Assembly (NCBI RefSeq): GCF_900129975.1 | Contig: NZ_FSRG01000006.1 | Location: forward strand, 578,299-642,298 | Reading direction: 5' to 3' | Source of the DNA: Halodesulfovibrio marinisediminis DSM 17456 | Lineage (GTDB): Bacteria > Desulfobacterota > Desulfovibrionia > Desulfovibrionales > Desulfovibrionaceae | Length of the DNA: 64,000 nucleotides | Shown: positions 26,735-35,452 of the stretch, in pieces | How positions within the stretch are numbered: position 1 is the stretch's first letter | How the letters are laid out: every line of letters starts with the position of its first letter | The notes under the pieces: model-generated | The model's database searches: none | Seen by the model: only the letters and a program-made list of their open reading frames with translations | What the model was told of the DNA's origin: nothing | Position numbers and translations under genes: made by a program

Positions 26735-27259
26735 ATGAAACTTATTCTCCGCGCTGACGTAGAGAACCTTGGCGTTCTTGGCGATATCGTAGAAGTTAAA
26801 GCTGGTTACGGCCGTAACTACCTTGTACCTCAGGGTCTTGCTATGGTTGCAACTCCATCTAACATGAAAGTTTTTGAGCTCGAGCGTAAAAAACTTACTG
26901 ACCAGATGGAAAAAGTTCGTAGCGAAGCTCAGTCTCTGGCAGAAAAACTCGAAGCAGCTGACGTTTCCATCGAAGTTCGTGTTGGTGAAAACGACAAGCT
27001 CTACGGTTCTGTTACCGCTAGCAACATCGCTGATGCACTTGCTGAACTCGGTCTCGAAATTGACCGTCGTCGCATCCTTCTCGACGCTCCAATCCGCGTT
27101 CTCGGCGACTACACTGTTCGTGTACGTCTCCACGCTGGTGTTGTAGCTGAAGTTAAGGTTGCAATTAAAGCTGAAGGCCGCATCATCGAAGAAGAAGCTC
27201 CTGTAGAAGAAAATGACGCAGAATCCACCGTGGAATCCGCAGAAGAATCCGCAGAATAG
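26735..27259 (+). CDS. rplI: 50S ribosomal protein L9
   Basis: This 174-residue protein starts MKLILRADVENLGVLGDIVEVKAGYGRNYLVPQGLA, the L9 N-terminal domain, followed by a long helix and the C-terminal domain (DRRRILLDAPIRVLGDYTVRVRLH). It is longer than the usual ~150 residues because of a Glu/Ala/Ser-rich acidic tail of about 25 residues. AGGAGG lies 7 bases before the ATG at 26735. The tail region overlaps the start of dnaB by 47 bases. Confidence 0.96.
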   Translation: MKLILRADVENLGVLGDIVEVKAGYGRNYLVPQGLAMVATPSNMKVFELERKKLTDQMEKVRSEAQSLAEKLEAADVSIEVRVGENDKLYGSVTASNIADALAELGLEIDRRRILLDAPIRVLGDYTVRVRLHAGVVAEVKVAIKAEGRIIEEEAPVEENDAESTVESAEESAE

Positions 27260-28697
27260 CTTTAATACCGATACCTTCGCCCATCAGGGCGAAGGTTCGG
27301 TTTCCGATGCATTTGAAAATGTATCGGACGAATTGCTGCGCAATGTTCCCCCTCACAGTATCGAAGCAGAACAGGCTGTGCTTGGGGGTATTTTTTTGCG
27401 TGCGGACGCTCTTAACACCCTTGTAGACATCGTCACAGAAGACGATTTCTATGCCCCTGCCCATAAAATTCTCTTTGGCGCCATGATGGAGCTCCACCGG
27501 CAAAGCATTGCCGTTGACCCTGTTACGATCGGTCAATACCTGCGCGACAAAAGCCTGCTTGAACAAGTTGGCGGTGCAGTATACATCGGCGAACTCGTAA
27601 ACTCCATCATCAGTGCAGCAAACGCTGAGCACTACGCCAAAATTGTTCGCGACAAATCCTTACAACGCAACCTGATCACCTCCTGCTCAGACATTATCGG
27701 AAAGTGTTACGATCAGGGGACCGAAGTCGACAAACTTCTGGATGAATCCGAACAAGCTATTTTTGCAATTTCCGAGCGAACCTCCGGTCAAACTTTTATT
27801 GATTCTAAAACACTCATCAACCGTGTGTTTGACCAGCTTTCTGTCCGTATTGACAGCAAGGATCTCGTAACCGGTGTTACGACTGGTTTTTACAACCTCG
27901 ACAAAATGACCGCAGGCTTGCAGCCTACTGATCTCATCATTATTGCAGCACGTCCTTCAATGGGTAAGACAGCGTTCACCCTTAACCTTGCTGTAAACGC
28001 AGCGTTGGAAGGCAATACTCCTGTTGTGTTCTATTCCCTTGAGATGGGTATGGAACAGCTCATGGTTCGTATGCTGGCTACCGTCGCCGGTGTAGACATG
28101 AACAAGCTCAGAACTGGCCGAGGCATTGATAATGATGACTGGGGACGCCTGCATTACGCAGCAGACGTACTGGGTAAAGCACCAATTTACATTGATGACA
28201 CCCCATCCCTTTCTACTCTTGATCTTCGTGCACGTACTCGTCGATTAAAAGCAGAGAAAAATATTGGAATGGTTGTTGTCGACTACTTGCAGCTCATGCG
28301 ATCAAGCCGCAAAACCGACTCTCGAGAATTGGAAATTTCCGATATCTCCCGAAACCTAAAGGCACTGGCGAAAGAACTAAATATTCCTGTTGTCGCGCTG
28401 TCTCAGCTTAACCGTAAGGTTGAAGAACGTGCAGACAAACGCCCAATGCTTTCTGACCTTCGTGAATCCGGCGCGATCGAACAGGATGCTGACGTTATTA
28501 TGTTCATCTACCGTGATGCTGTGTACAACAAAAAAGAAGATCGTGCAGAAATTCATTCAGCTGAAATCATTATCGGTAAACAGCGTAACGGCTCTGTAGG
28601 CACAGCACAGCTTCAGTACAACGGACAGTTTACACGATTTGAAAACCCTACTGATCTGTATCCGTCTGAAGAAATTCCAGAAGACGTTGGCATGTAA
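27213..28697 (+). CDS. dnaB: Replicative DNA helicase
   Basis: This 494-residue hexameric helicase unwinds DNA at the replication fork. The N-terminal domain begins VPPHSIEAEQAVLGGIFL around residue 46, and the RecA-like domain has Walker A ARPSMGKTAF and VVVDYLQLM. DnaB signatures QLNRKVEER and SDLRESGAIEQDADVIMFIYR are present. The assigned ATG overlaps rplI by 47 bases and gives a 45-residue polar leader; there is only a weak GAAGAA ribosome-binding site. A hairpin at 27273-27296 lies inside this leader. Translational coupling with rplI is likely; a later non-ATG start cannot be excluded. Confidence 0.93.
   Translation: MTQNPPWNPQKNPQNSFNTDTFAHQGEGSVSDAFENVSDELLRNVPPHSIEAEQAVLGGIFLRADALNTLVDIVTEDDFYAPAHKILFGAMMELHRQSIAVDPVTIGQYLRDKSLLEQVGGAVYIGELVNSIISAANAEHYAKIVRDKSLQRNLITSCSDIIGKCYDQGTEVDKLLDESEQAIFAISERTSGQTFIDSKTLINRVFDQLSVRIDSKDLVTGVTTGFYNLDKMTAGLQPTDLIIIAARPSMGKTAFTLNLAVNAALEGNTPVVFYSLEMGMEQLMVRMLATVAGVDMNKLRTGRGIDNDDWGRLHYAADVLGKAPIYIDDTPSLSTLDLRARTRRLKAEKNIGMVVVDYLQLMRSSRKTDSRELEISDISRNLKALAKELNIPVVALSQLNRKVEERADKRPMLSDLRESGAIEQDADVIMFIYRDAVYNKKEDRAEIHSAEIIIGKQRNGSVGTAQLQYNGQFTRFENPTDLYPSEEIPEDVGM
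27273..27296 (+). other. 10-bp hairpin just after rplI stop, within dnaB leader codons
   Basis: ACCTTCGCCC pairs with GGGCGAAGGT around loop ATCA. It starts 14 bases after the rplI stop codon. It could attenuate transcription or limit ribosome passage into dnaB, lowering helicase relative to ribosomal proteins; no U-run follows. Confidence 0.5.
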
Positions 28698-28733
28698 GGT
28701 CCCTGCGACAGTACATAACATTTTGCGTATAAC

Positions 28734-28766
28734 GACCGGTGCATCTTGATGCATCGGTCTTTTTTT
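28734..28766 (+). terminator. Terminator of rpsF-dnaB operon
   Basis: GACCGGTGCATC/GATGCATCGGTC stem (one wobble) followed by TTTTTTT. Confidence 0.92.
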
Positions 28767-28934
28767 ATCCTTACGCACAAGCAGTTGCCAAGCTATCAAC
28801 AACCTCGGTATGATAATACAATAATCTAAAAACATACAACAAAGAGGCATTGCATTATAATTTATACCGAATATACTTCATAAAAATGGCATACAGTTTG
28901 TTTTTGGCCTACTTGAAAAGATTCAGGATCTATC

Positions 28935-30098
28935 ATGCTCGGAATACGTGAACTCTACGCCTCACTCACCATTACAGCTTTGGTATCGACAGCCACAGTC
29001 TTTTGGCTCTACTTCAGCCGTTTTTCAACACGCGGGGTTCTTTGGTGGGTTATCTCCATGTCCTGCTATCTTCTTTGTCTTATATTAATGACACTCCGCG
29101 GTATTATCCCTCCCTTCTTTTCTGAGTTTATTGCTAATATTGCCGCAACCGCAGGCTATGTCTGCTTCTGGTTCGCTATCCGCCTTTTTTTCAACCGCCC
29201 GTTAACCCGGAACATATGGGGATGCGGTTTATTCCTTACTCTGCTCATTACAGTTGCTTCAGGAATTGCTCTATATGATTCAGAACTCGTCACGGGAAAA
29301 GTGCTCATCATAGGCATTAACTACTCGACAATTAACATCTTCACTGCCTATGAATTACTACGTAACGCCCATCGTTCGAATGCTGCGAAGGTCCTTGCCG
29401 CAATCAACATCATAAATGCAGTTATTATCAACTTACGAGGTTTCCATATTGTCCAAACAGCAAGCTTCAATACCTACTTCACAACAGGCTGGACAACTTC
29501 CGCCTATGTTCTCTGGACAAACTTAAGCCTGCTCATCACAACGCTCGGCCTCATGATGCTCATTGTAGAAGACCTGCATTCCAAGCTCGCACGTCAGGCA
29601 ATGGAGGATCCGCTCACAGGACTATTTAACCGCAGGGCACTCACCTCTATCACCCCTGAAGAATTTTCTGAGTTAAAAAATAACAAGATGCCATTGGGAC
29701 TACTCATGTTGGATATTGATCATTTCAAAGCAGTTAATGATACGTATGGCCATACAACTGGCGACGCCTTACTCAAACAATTTGCCGATGAAGTTTCCAG
29801 TTGCCTACGCTCAACAGACACGCTTTACCGCATCGGCGGTGAGGAATTCCTCATAATCGCCCCAAACGCATCAATAACTAATCTTCAAGCACTTGGAGAA
29901 CGAATCCGAAACCATATTGAACAAACGCCGCTAGTTATAACTGAAGGAACTATCTATCATACAGTAAGTATCGGCTGTGCCATCTCCTATAAGAAAGACA
30001 TGTGCTTGAACGCGATTCTTGAACGCGCTGATACGGCATTATACTCTGCCAAAGCACTTGGGAGGAATAAGGTCATAATTCCCGAAGTAGCCGTTTAA
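28935..30098 (+). CDS. Membrane-bound diguanylate cyclase (GGDEF domain)
   Basis: This 387-residue protein has about seven hydrophobic segments in residues 8-210, resembling a 7TM sensory unit, then a GGDEF domain (about 225-385). The active site is GGEEF with the substrate motif DIDHFKAVNDTYGH. RSTD placed five residues before GGEEF is the inhibitory I-site (RxxD). It should make cyclic di-GMP and be product-inhibited. It is monogenic with its own terminator. The sensed signal is unknown; no periplasmic ligand domain is visible. Confidence 0.92.
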   Translation: MLGIRELYASLTITALVSTATVFWLYFSRFSTRGVLWWVISMSCYLLCLILMTLRGIIPPFFSEFIANIAATAGYVCFWFAIRLFFNRPLTRNIWGCGLFLTLLITVASGIALYDSELVTGKVLIIGINYSTINIFTAYELLRNAHRSNAAKVLAAINIINAVIINLRGFHIVQTASFNTYFTTGWTTSAYVLWTNLSLLITTLGLMMLIVEDLHSKLARQAMEDPLTGLFNRRALTSITPEEFSELKNNKMPLGLLMLDIDHFKAVNDTYGHTTGDALLKQFADEVSSCLRSTDTLYRIGGEEFLIIAPNASITNLQALGERIRNHIEQTPLVITEGTIYHTVSIGCAISYKKDMCLNAILERADTALYSAKALGRNKVIIPEVAV

Positions 30099-30105
30099 TC
30101 GAATC

Positions 30106-30140
30106 AAAAAAAATGCCCCGATATACATCGGGGCATTTTT
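30106..30140. terminator. Bidirectional terminator after diguanylate cyclase
   Basis: AAATGCCCCGAT/ATCGGGGCATTT stem with A-run and T-run flanks, serving both convergent genes. Confidence 0.92.
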
Positions 30141-30160
30141 ATTATCTCTTATAACTGTCT

Positions 30161-30466
30161 TTATTGCTTCGTAGGCTCTTCATCAAGAAGCAATGCCAAC
30201 GGAACAAATGGTCCGAGCGGAATCAAATCAAAATCAATCAATCCAGCCTGTACTAACGGCATTTTATCAATAAGATTCCGTGCTTCTTCCATAGAAGGTG
30301 CTTCCAGCACCAACACAGTACCGGAACGATCCTGACGGAAATACATTTCGCGAACCACATCAGCAAGATACATCTTCACTGTATGGTTCACTTCTTTCAT
30401 AAATGTTTCTTTAACCTTATCCGGAGTCGCATCCGGCATCACTTTATCAATTGCAAGAATCTTCAT
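30161..30466 (-). CDS. Small protein, probable dimeric alpha/beta-barrel (YCII/MIase-like)
   Basis: This 101-residue cytoplasmic protein starts MKILAIDKVMPDATPDKVKETFMKEVNHTVKMY, then REMYFRQDRSGTVLVLEAPSMEEARNLIDKMPLVQAGLIDFDLIPLGPF. The beta-alpha-beta-beta-alpha-beta pattern and PLVQAGLI segment resemble small muconolactone-isomerase- or YCII-like barrels that dimerise. The function is unknown. A good AAGGAGAAGGAA stretch precedes the ATG. It is a single-gene unit between convergent and divergent neighbours. Confidence 0.7.
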   Translation of the reverse strand: MKILAIDKVMPDATPDKVKETFMKEVNHTVKMYLADVVREMYFRQDRSGTVLVLEAPSMEEARNLIDKMPLVQAGLIDFDLIPLGPFVPLALLLDEEPTKQ

Positions 30467-30669
30467 TTCCTTCTCCTTTCTAACACGCTGTAAGCAGTCC
30501 TTGCAGCAGGTACAATTCGGTACAGCATTCTGCCAACATATCTCTACCGTTCTGTAACGAGACTGCGCCTACGAAGCCTGACAAGATACACTATCTGTCA
30601 ATAATTGCGCTGCTTCGAAAATAATCAGCTCTCAAGGAGTACGAAATTTTCTATCGCATCTCAATCAAT

Positions 30670-31791
30670 TTATGATGATACGTGACTTTCAGGTGATTCA
30701 GTTCGGGCAATAGGACAAAAGTACCCTTCATTTTTATGCAATACGCTAAAACACTTGTTACAGCTTATACATTCTGCCCGTCTCAAATCTCCTGAAGACC
30801 AGCGTTTCAATAAATCTGGTTCCCGCAAAAGCGGTCTACTCATAGATACAAAATCAATCAGCCCTTCTGAAAGCAATCCGTTCGCTACACTGAAACTACG
30901 GATACCACCCACAAGCATTATAGGGAGCTTAGTACGGTCTCTGACTACACGAGTTGCCTCCCGATACCAAGCCTCCTTTGAAGGAGTATCAAAACGCCCT
31001 ATCCGCACTGACGACGTTGTCGGGCCATTGGTAAGAAGACCGCCGCTGATTTCAACAGCATCCAAACCAATCATCTCCAGCCCTTGAATAATGCTGGCGC
31101 TGTCCTCAAGCAAAAGCCCACCCTCGATATAATCTTCACAGTTGATCTTCATCATAACAGGATACTTGTCCCCAACAACATATCGGATGGCTTCATACAC
31201 ACGCACCAGCGGACGGATACGATTTTCAAGGGAACCACCATACATATCTGTACGCTTATTGATATGAGGAGACAGAAACTGGCTCAAACCATATCCATGC
31301 GCCGCATGAATCTGCACCCCGTCAAAGCCAGCCGCTACAGCTCTAGCGGCAGCCTGCTGAAACGAGTAGACCATGAAATCGATATCGTTTTCTGTCATTT
31401 CCTGACAGCTTTCTCCATCCCTTCGAACAAACGGGCTAGGCCCAAGAGCAGGCATTCCGGTTATAGCCTGTGCAGCCTGCCCACCGGCATGAGCAAGTTG
31501 TGCAACAATGAGTCCGTCACGGTCATGAACTTTTTGTACCATTGAACGCAGGCCCTTAATGTATTCATCTCCATAAATGGCCAACTGACGCTCACCGGCA
31601 CGACCCTGTTCCGCTACAAAAATATGACCTGTAATGATCATGCCAACACCACCATCAATCAGCTCAAGCATTACATTCTCAAGCGCAGGCGTTACAAAAC
31701 CTTCAGTGGATGCAAGGCCTTCCCAGGTAGCAGAACGGACCAATCGATTCGGTACCGTCATCCCATTAATCGTCAACTTGTCGTACAGCAT
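30670..31791 (-). CDS. NADH:flavin oxidoreductase, Old Yellow Enzyme family
   Basis: This 373-residue FMN-dependent TIM-barrel enzyme starts MLYDKLTINGMTVPNRLVRSATWEG. Motifs include QLAHAGGQA, GFDGVQIHAAHGYGLSQFLSPHINKRTDMYGGSLENR (substrate and FMN site) and PIMLVGGIRS. The C-terminus carries CISCNKCF plus a further Cys, a short Cys cluster seen in some OYE relatives. A leader of six codons upstream is possible, but GGGGGAACG just before 31791 supports this start. It reduces alkene or enone substrates; the physiological one is unknown. Monocistronic. Confidence 0.88.
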   Translation of the reverse strand: MLYDKLTINGMTVPNRLVRSATWEGLASTEGFVTPALENVMLELIDGGVGMIITGHIFVAEQGRAGERQLAIYGDEYIKGLRSMVQKVHDRDGLIVAQLAHAGGQAAQAITGMPALGPSPFVRRDGESCQEMTENDIDFMVYSFQQAAARAVAAGFDGVQIHAAHGYGLSQFLSPHINKRTDMYGGSLENRIRPLVRVYEAIRYVVGDKYPVMMKINCEDYIEGGLLLEDSASIIQGLEMIGLDAVEISGGLLTNGPTTSSVRIGRFDTPSKEAWYREATRVVRDRTKLPIMLVGGIRSFSVANGLLSEGLIDFVSMSRPLLREPDLLKRWSSGDLRRAECISCNKCFSVLHKNEGYFCPIARTESPESHVSS

Positions 31792-31887
31792 CGTTCCCCC
31801 AATTATCATTAAAATTGCGTACAGCAGGGTACCTCACTCTATAGCCGATATATTCGTATCGAATCAACAACTCTAGTTCTTAATTAT

Positions 31888-31925
31888 AAAAAAAGCCACA
31901 AACACAGTTTCCTGCACTTGCGGCT
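31888..31925 (-). terminator. Terminator after RarD-like transporter gene
   Basis: On the minus strand a 14-bp stem (several G-U pairs) closes a GAAA tetraloop and is followed by seven T residues. It lies 33 bases past the stop. Confidence 0.8.
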
Positions 31926-31958
31926 AGCAAATATCACTTCAAAGTCAGTGATGACGCA

Positions 31959-32867
31959 CTACACTTCTTCAGCATGTAAATATTTTCTTGAACGTTGTAA
32001 CCAGCCTTCGCCGGAATACAACGCAAGGGCACTCCATATAAACATAAAGGTAAACAGATGCCCCATGGTGAAAGGTTCGTTAAAGAGAAATACTCCCTGT
32101 AGGAATGCCAAACTCGGCGCGATGTATTGGAGCAAACCAAGAGTTGTGAGACGCAGCCTGCATGCTGCATAAGCAAACCACATAAGTGGCAAAGAAGTAA
32201 TGATACCTGCACCCAAAAGGTACATATCTGTCAAACGGTCAACATGCAGGAACGAAGCGGTACCCTGCAATTCAAGGTTGCCAAGATAAAAGAGCACGAA
32301 CGGAACAAGCAGTACTGTTTCGAACATCAAGCCCGCAAGAGATTCCACTGCGGCAAGCTTTCTCAACAATCCATACAGACCAAACGACACCGCCAGAACA
32401 AGGGAAACCCATGGAAGCTGTCCAACCATAATGAGCTGAGTTCCTACACCTGCAACAGCAAGAAATACCGCACAGAGTTGGATGGGCCTGATAGTGTCTT
32501 TGAAAACAATAACTCCAAGCAACATACTTACTAAAGGAGTTATGTAATATCCAAGACTTGTCTGCAGAACCATTCCGCTGTTAACAGCCCAAATATACAG
32601 TCCCCAGTTACCGCCAACAAGAAGACCGCTCATTGTAAGGAGCAACATTGTCTTTTTAGAAGAAAAAATTGCCTTGAACGTACCCCAGCTGGAACGCACG
32701 GAAAGCATAATCCCAACAAAAAATAATGACCATAAAATCCTATGGCATAACACTTCAAATGCAGGTACGTGCGCAACCTGTTTCCAGTATACAGGTGCCA
32801 TACCCCAAAAAACAAACGCGCAGATGGCCGCTATTGCCCCTGCCTTGCCTTGGTCATCATCGTACAC
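31959..32867 (-). CDS. RarD-like EamA-family transporter
   Basis: About 302 residues with ten membrane segments, DMT superfamily. RarD features are visible: AFVFWGMAPVYWKQVAHVPAFEVLCHRILWSL near the start and LGYYITPLVSMLLGVIVFKDTI in the middle, then LGLLQYIAPSLAFLQGVFLFNEPF. The GTG at 32867 is chosen because AAAGGA lies 7-8 bases upstream; the ATG at 32900 abuts the preceding terminator's T-run and has no ribosome-binding site. It ends in a short charged tail. The transport substrate is unknown. Confidence 0.85.
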   Translation of the reverse strand: MYDDDQGKAGAIAAICAFVFWGMAPVYWKQVAHVPAFEVLCHRILWSLFFVGIMLSVRSSWGTFKAIFSSKKTMLLLTMSGLLVGGNWGLYIWAVNSGMVLQTSLGYYITPLVSMLLGVIVFKDTIRPIQLCAVFLAVAGVGTQLIMVGQLPWVSLVLAVSFGLYGLLRKLAAVESLAGLMFETVLLVPFVLFYLGNLELQGTASFLHVDRLTDMYLLGAGIITSLPLMWFAYAACRLRLTTLGLLQYIAPSLAFLQGVFLFNEPFTMGHLFTFMFIWSALALYSGEGWLQRSRKYLHAEEV

Positions 32868-32904
32868 AATGTTATCCTTTAACATGTACCGAAGGTACAT
32901 TCAT

Positions 32905-32931
32905 AAAAAAAGCGGGAGCATAGGCTCCCGC
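32905..32931 (-). terminator. Terminator after SLOG-like gene
   Basis: GCGGGAGC/GCTCCCGC stem with a 4-base loop, followed on the minus strand by seven T residues. It sits just upstream of the RarD-like gene. Confidence 0.9.
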
Positions 32932-32950
32932 AACATCTTGCGTTATAGTC

Positions 32951-33502
32951 CTATCCAAAAGACTTTTCAAAGAGCTCTTTGATTGCTCTTTTACCATTTT
33001 CTTCGAGGAAACGAGTACCAGTTGCTGTGAAATGACGATGAGAGATTGTTGGTGTTTCCACCTCTACCCACTCAGTTTTTTCCCAGCGGAACCAAGCATT
33101 CTTCGCTTGCCCGAATACATACAGAGGCTTGTTACAAATTTTTGCAAACTCAGCACCCCAACCAGTGCCGCCTTTCACTGTATTGTCATCCTGAATAACA
33201 CCCACAACATAAACTTCATGTCCGCTGGAAACCTGCCAGCAGATAGACTGAAGCACTTTGCGGAACAACGGCGCTACTGAATAAGAACGACTCATCAAGC
33301 GGGACACGTAGGTAAGACTTACGTCCTTAAGGGCCAGCTCATCAGCGGTCAACACACGCAAGCCTCTGCTGCGTTCAATTTTGTGCCCGTCAAAGCTGTA
33401 GTTAACTTCTTGAAGCCCGTACTTTTCTGCAAGTTCACCAAAGTATGCTTCCGTGCCTCGTGCACCACCACTGTACAGAATATATTCTGAAGGATTCGCC
33501 AT
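32951..33502 (-). CDS. Putative nucleotide-binding Rossmann-type protein (SLOG-like), unknown function
   Basis: This 183-residue cytoplasmic protein starts MANPSEYILYSGGARGTEAYFGELAEKYGL, a Rossmann-like beta-alpha opening with a glycine-rich turn (SGGARGTE) like LOG/DprA-related SLOG domains. Further beta strands appear in EVYVVGVIQDD and GGTGWGAEFAKICNKPLYVFGQ; GGTGW may be a second phosphate-binding loop. The start at 33502 has AGAGG 7 bases upstream, preferred over an ATG 18 codons earlier. No neighbour suggests a pathway. SLOG membership is a pattern-based guess. Confidence 0.72.
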   Translation of the reverse strand: MANPSEYILYSGGARGTEAYFGELAEKYGLQEVNYSFDGHKIERSRGLRVLTADELALKDVSLTYVSRLMSRSYSVAPLFRKVLQSICWQVSSGHEVYVVGVIQDDNTVKGGTGWGAEFAKICNKPLYVFGQAKNAWFRWEKTEWVEVETPTISHRHFTATGTRFLEENGKRAIKELFEKSFG

Positions 33503-33664
33503 TGTGAGACCTCTCTGGGTTGGATTAAAGAAACTACGCATCCCACGCAAAATCACTTACGGGACACGCTATGCAAAAACAGGTGCTTCGTAATTAGATT
33601 ACTATCTAAGAGCGTTGGCTTTTACAAGCAATTTTGCAGATTGACACATCTGAACCATCGTGCA

Positions 33665-34780
33665 CTACAGTATTTCAGAAACTGAAAGCTGCTTCCGCAG
33701 GTATCGGCTAAACCAGTGCAAATCACCTGCCGTTAACGGTGCAAGCGGAGAGGATACATTCAGTGTAGTAAAAAGCGCACCAGATGACTGAACAATCTCA
33801 ACGTGTCCCTTCCCCGGTCGTGGGACTGCTATACATATCGCTTCAATATCTCGTCGTTCAAGCATAACAGAAGCAAATTCCTTCCCGAAAAACGAAGAAC
33901 CGTAACATACGGTTTCTCCATCCCAGACAATAAACCCTTTGCCTGTTAATGCGCAAATAAGCCGCCAAAGAATCCTGTATGCGAAAAAACCACAGACAAA
34001 AAGCAATATGCCCCCAGCAATAACATTGCCTTCTCCCTTTACGACTTTCCAGACGCCGAATCCACCACCGTAAAGCATCCCTAACACAGCAAAAACCATC
34101 AGGACGATATACAAATTCCCTGGAGAAAATGTCCATGAAAATCCTTTTCGCCCACCAACTGAAAACGCCTGCAGTGCCGAATCATCCGGCAAACATTCTT
34201 CAACATCTGTCATGATAGGTTCATATTCCGTCCGTGCGGTACGGGAAAAGCCAATCCCGGCATGATCTTCAATGGCAAAACCGGTCACTTCAGCAATTCT
34301 CAACGCGATAGCAGCAAGGTCTGGCCCAAGAACAGACCTATCCAATGTTTCGTAGCCTGAGGTTCGTAACACCAAATCCAAATGATATGGATAACGCCCT
34401 TTACTATTCTCGCCCGGTTCAAAACCCGGCTCCACAAGTTCACCATTTGTATTTCGTCGTGTCAGCCTTAATGCTGCAACCAAACCAAACGGAATGGCAT
34501 ACACATCATTCTTTCGTCTTCCGACAAAATATATACAATTATCAGCTACACTTACTTCTATTGTCCGCTGCTGACGTCGCAAAATCATACCAATGGTCAT
34601 GCATACTAAACTCACATAAAAAACTGCAAAGCGGGTCAGCGTGATGCCATTCATCAAGATCCCAATAAAGCCGAGACAAAGTGCACACCCGACCAACGCA
34701 CCAACGGCAGTCTGCTGTTCCACCGAGGGTACCAGCCGCAAAGTGGACGAAGATTTTCTTTCTACAGTAGTTAGACTCAT
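33665..34780 (-). CDS. Membrane protein of unknown function with PH-like or DUF-type segments
   Basis: This 371-residue protein has two N-terminal membrane helices (about 26-45 and 49-66) and two more (about 226-246 and 253-275). Between and after them lie beta-rich stretches, each starting with a hydrophobic readout such as TIEVSVADNCIYFVGRRKNDVYAIPFGLVAALRL and GFIVWDGETVCYGSSFFGKEFASVMLERRDIEAICI. The two stretches resemble each other in layout, suggesting a tandem helix-pair plus beta-domain architecture as in bacterial PH-domain membrane proteins. I do not recognise a specific family. It is transcribed alone after a structured leader region. Confidence 0.75.
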   Translation of the reverse strand: MSLTTVERKSSSTLRLVPSVEQQTAVGALVGCALCLGFIGILMNGITLTRFAVFYVSLVCMTIGMILRRQQRTIEVSVADNCIYFVGRRKNDVYAIPFGLVAALRLTRRNTNGELVEPGFEPGENSKGRYPYHLDLVLRTSGYETLDRSVLGPDLAAIALRIAEVTGFAIEDHAGIGFSRTARTEYEPIMTDVEECLPDDSALQAFSVGGRKGFSWTFSPGNLYIVLMVFAVLGMLYGGGFGVWKVVKGEGNVIAGGILLFVCGFFAYRILWRLICALTGKGFIVWDGETVCYGSSFFGKEFASVMLERRDIEAICIAVPRPGKGHVEIVQSSGALFTTLNVSSPLAPLTAGDLHWFSRYLRKQLSVSEIL

Positions 34781-34858
34781 ACTACACTAATAACCTGCTG
34801 CAATACATACAGCAATTACATTGTTCCATACTTTCTAGTCGTCCACCATATACAGCAA

Positions 34859-35019
34859 GGGCGGCTCTGTTTACACAGAACCGCCCAATGTATGTGGTCA
34901 TACCGCACACGTTGCCCTCAACTGCGCCGGATTCCTTCCGGCCTATTCAGCCCCCTGATATGCTGGTATTCGTCTCATCACGAATCCAAAGTATGGAGAG
35001 TTCAGGGGGCTTTTCCCCT
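34859..35019 (+). ncRNA. Candidate structured small RNA ending in a terminator
   Basis: Four helices follow one another: GGGCGG..CCGCCC with TCTGT/ACAGA inside (34859-34886); GTATG/CATAC (34890-34903); GCCGGA/TCCGGC (34926-34942); and AGCCCCCTGA/TCAGGGGGCT (34949-35011) enclosing ATTCGT/ACGAAT. TTTTCCCC follows the last stem on the plus strand. No open reading frame is present. A rightward small RNA is the simplest reading; a leftward 5' leader for the membrane protein gene is the alternative. I do not recognise the family. Confidence 0.45.
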
Positions 35020-35377
35020 CTAAAATCAAAACTATCTTAAATAGCACAACCATATTTTGAAACATGCATACGAAACATACTGCAATAAACTATTTCAACA
35101 CTATTTATGAAATATGGCGCACATTATCTTCTAAAAAATATCTCTATTAATTTTTTAAATAAGAACTTTCTTTTTCAACGTTTTTCTATATTCAACTGCA
35201 AAAAAGAAAAAAGAAAGTTTGTTTTCCTTATTATCGTTTAAATAAGGCAGTAAATAAGACATATATCTATTTTTTACACTTTAGAATAACAAGAACCACA
35301 GCACTACACATATTAAATAGTGCTTATACAACATGTAATCAGAATCTATTGCATAGCTTTAATGCCTATCACATAAA

Positions 35378-35431
35378 AAAACGCTTTTACAAAGCAGATA
35401 TACAATCTCATACTTCATAAAAGCGTTTTGA
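35378..35431 (-). terminator. Terminator after secreted protein gene
   Basis: AAAACGCTTTTA and TAAAAGCGTTTT pair around a 30-base loop; on the minus strand the stem continues into seven T residues. Confidence 0.75.
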
Positions 35432-35452
35432 AAGCAAAATAAGAAATAATGG

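Larger units (their letters stand above)
34781..35452. other. Gene-free 670-base stretch with structured and AT-rich parts
   Basis: The first part (34859-35011) has four consecutive hairpins ending in a terminator-like element. The second part (35020-35370) is AT-rich, with a 12-base inverted repeat AACTTTCTTTTT (35164-35175) and AAAAAGAAAGTT (35208-35219) and no coding signal. Confidence 0.6.

Noticed and set aside
34859..35019. SRP RNA, because the opposite strand contains CCGGAAGGAA.
   Set aside because: The flanking conserved SRP domain IV sequence (AGGUCCGGAAGGAAGCAGCC) is not matched beyond that short stretch.
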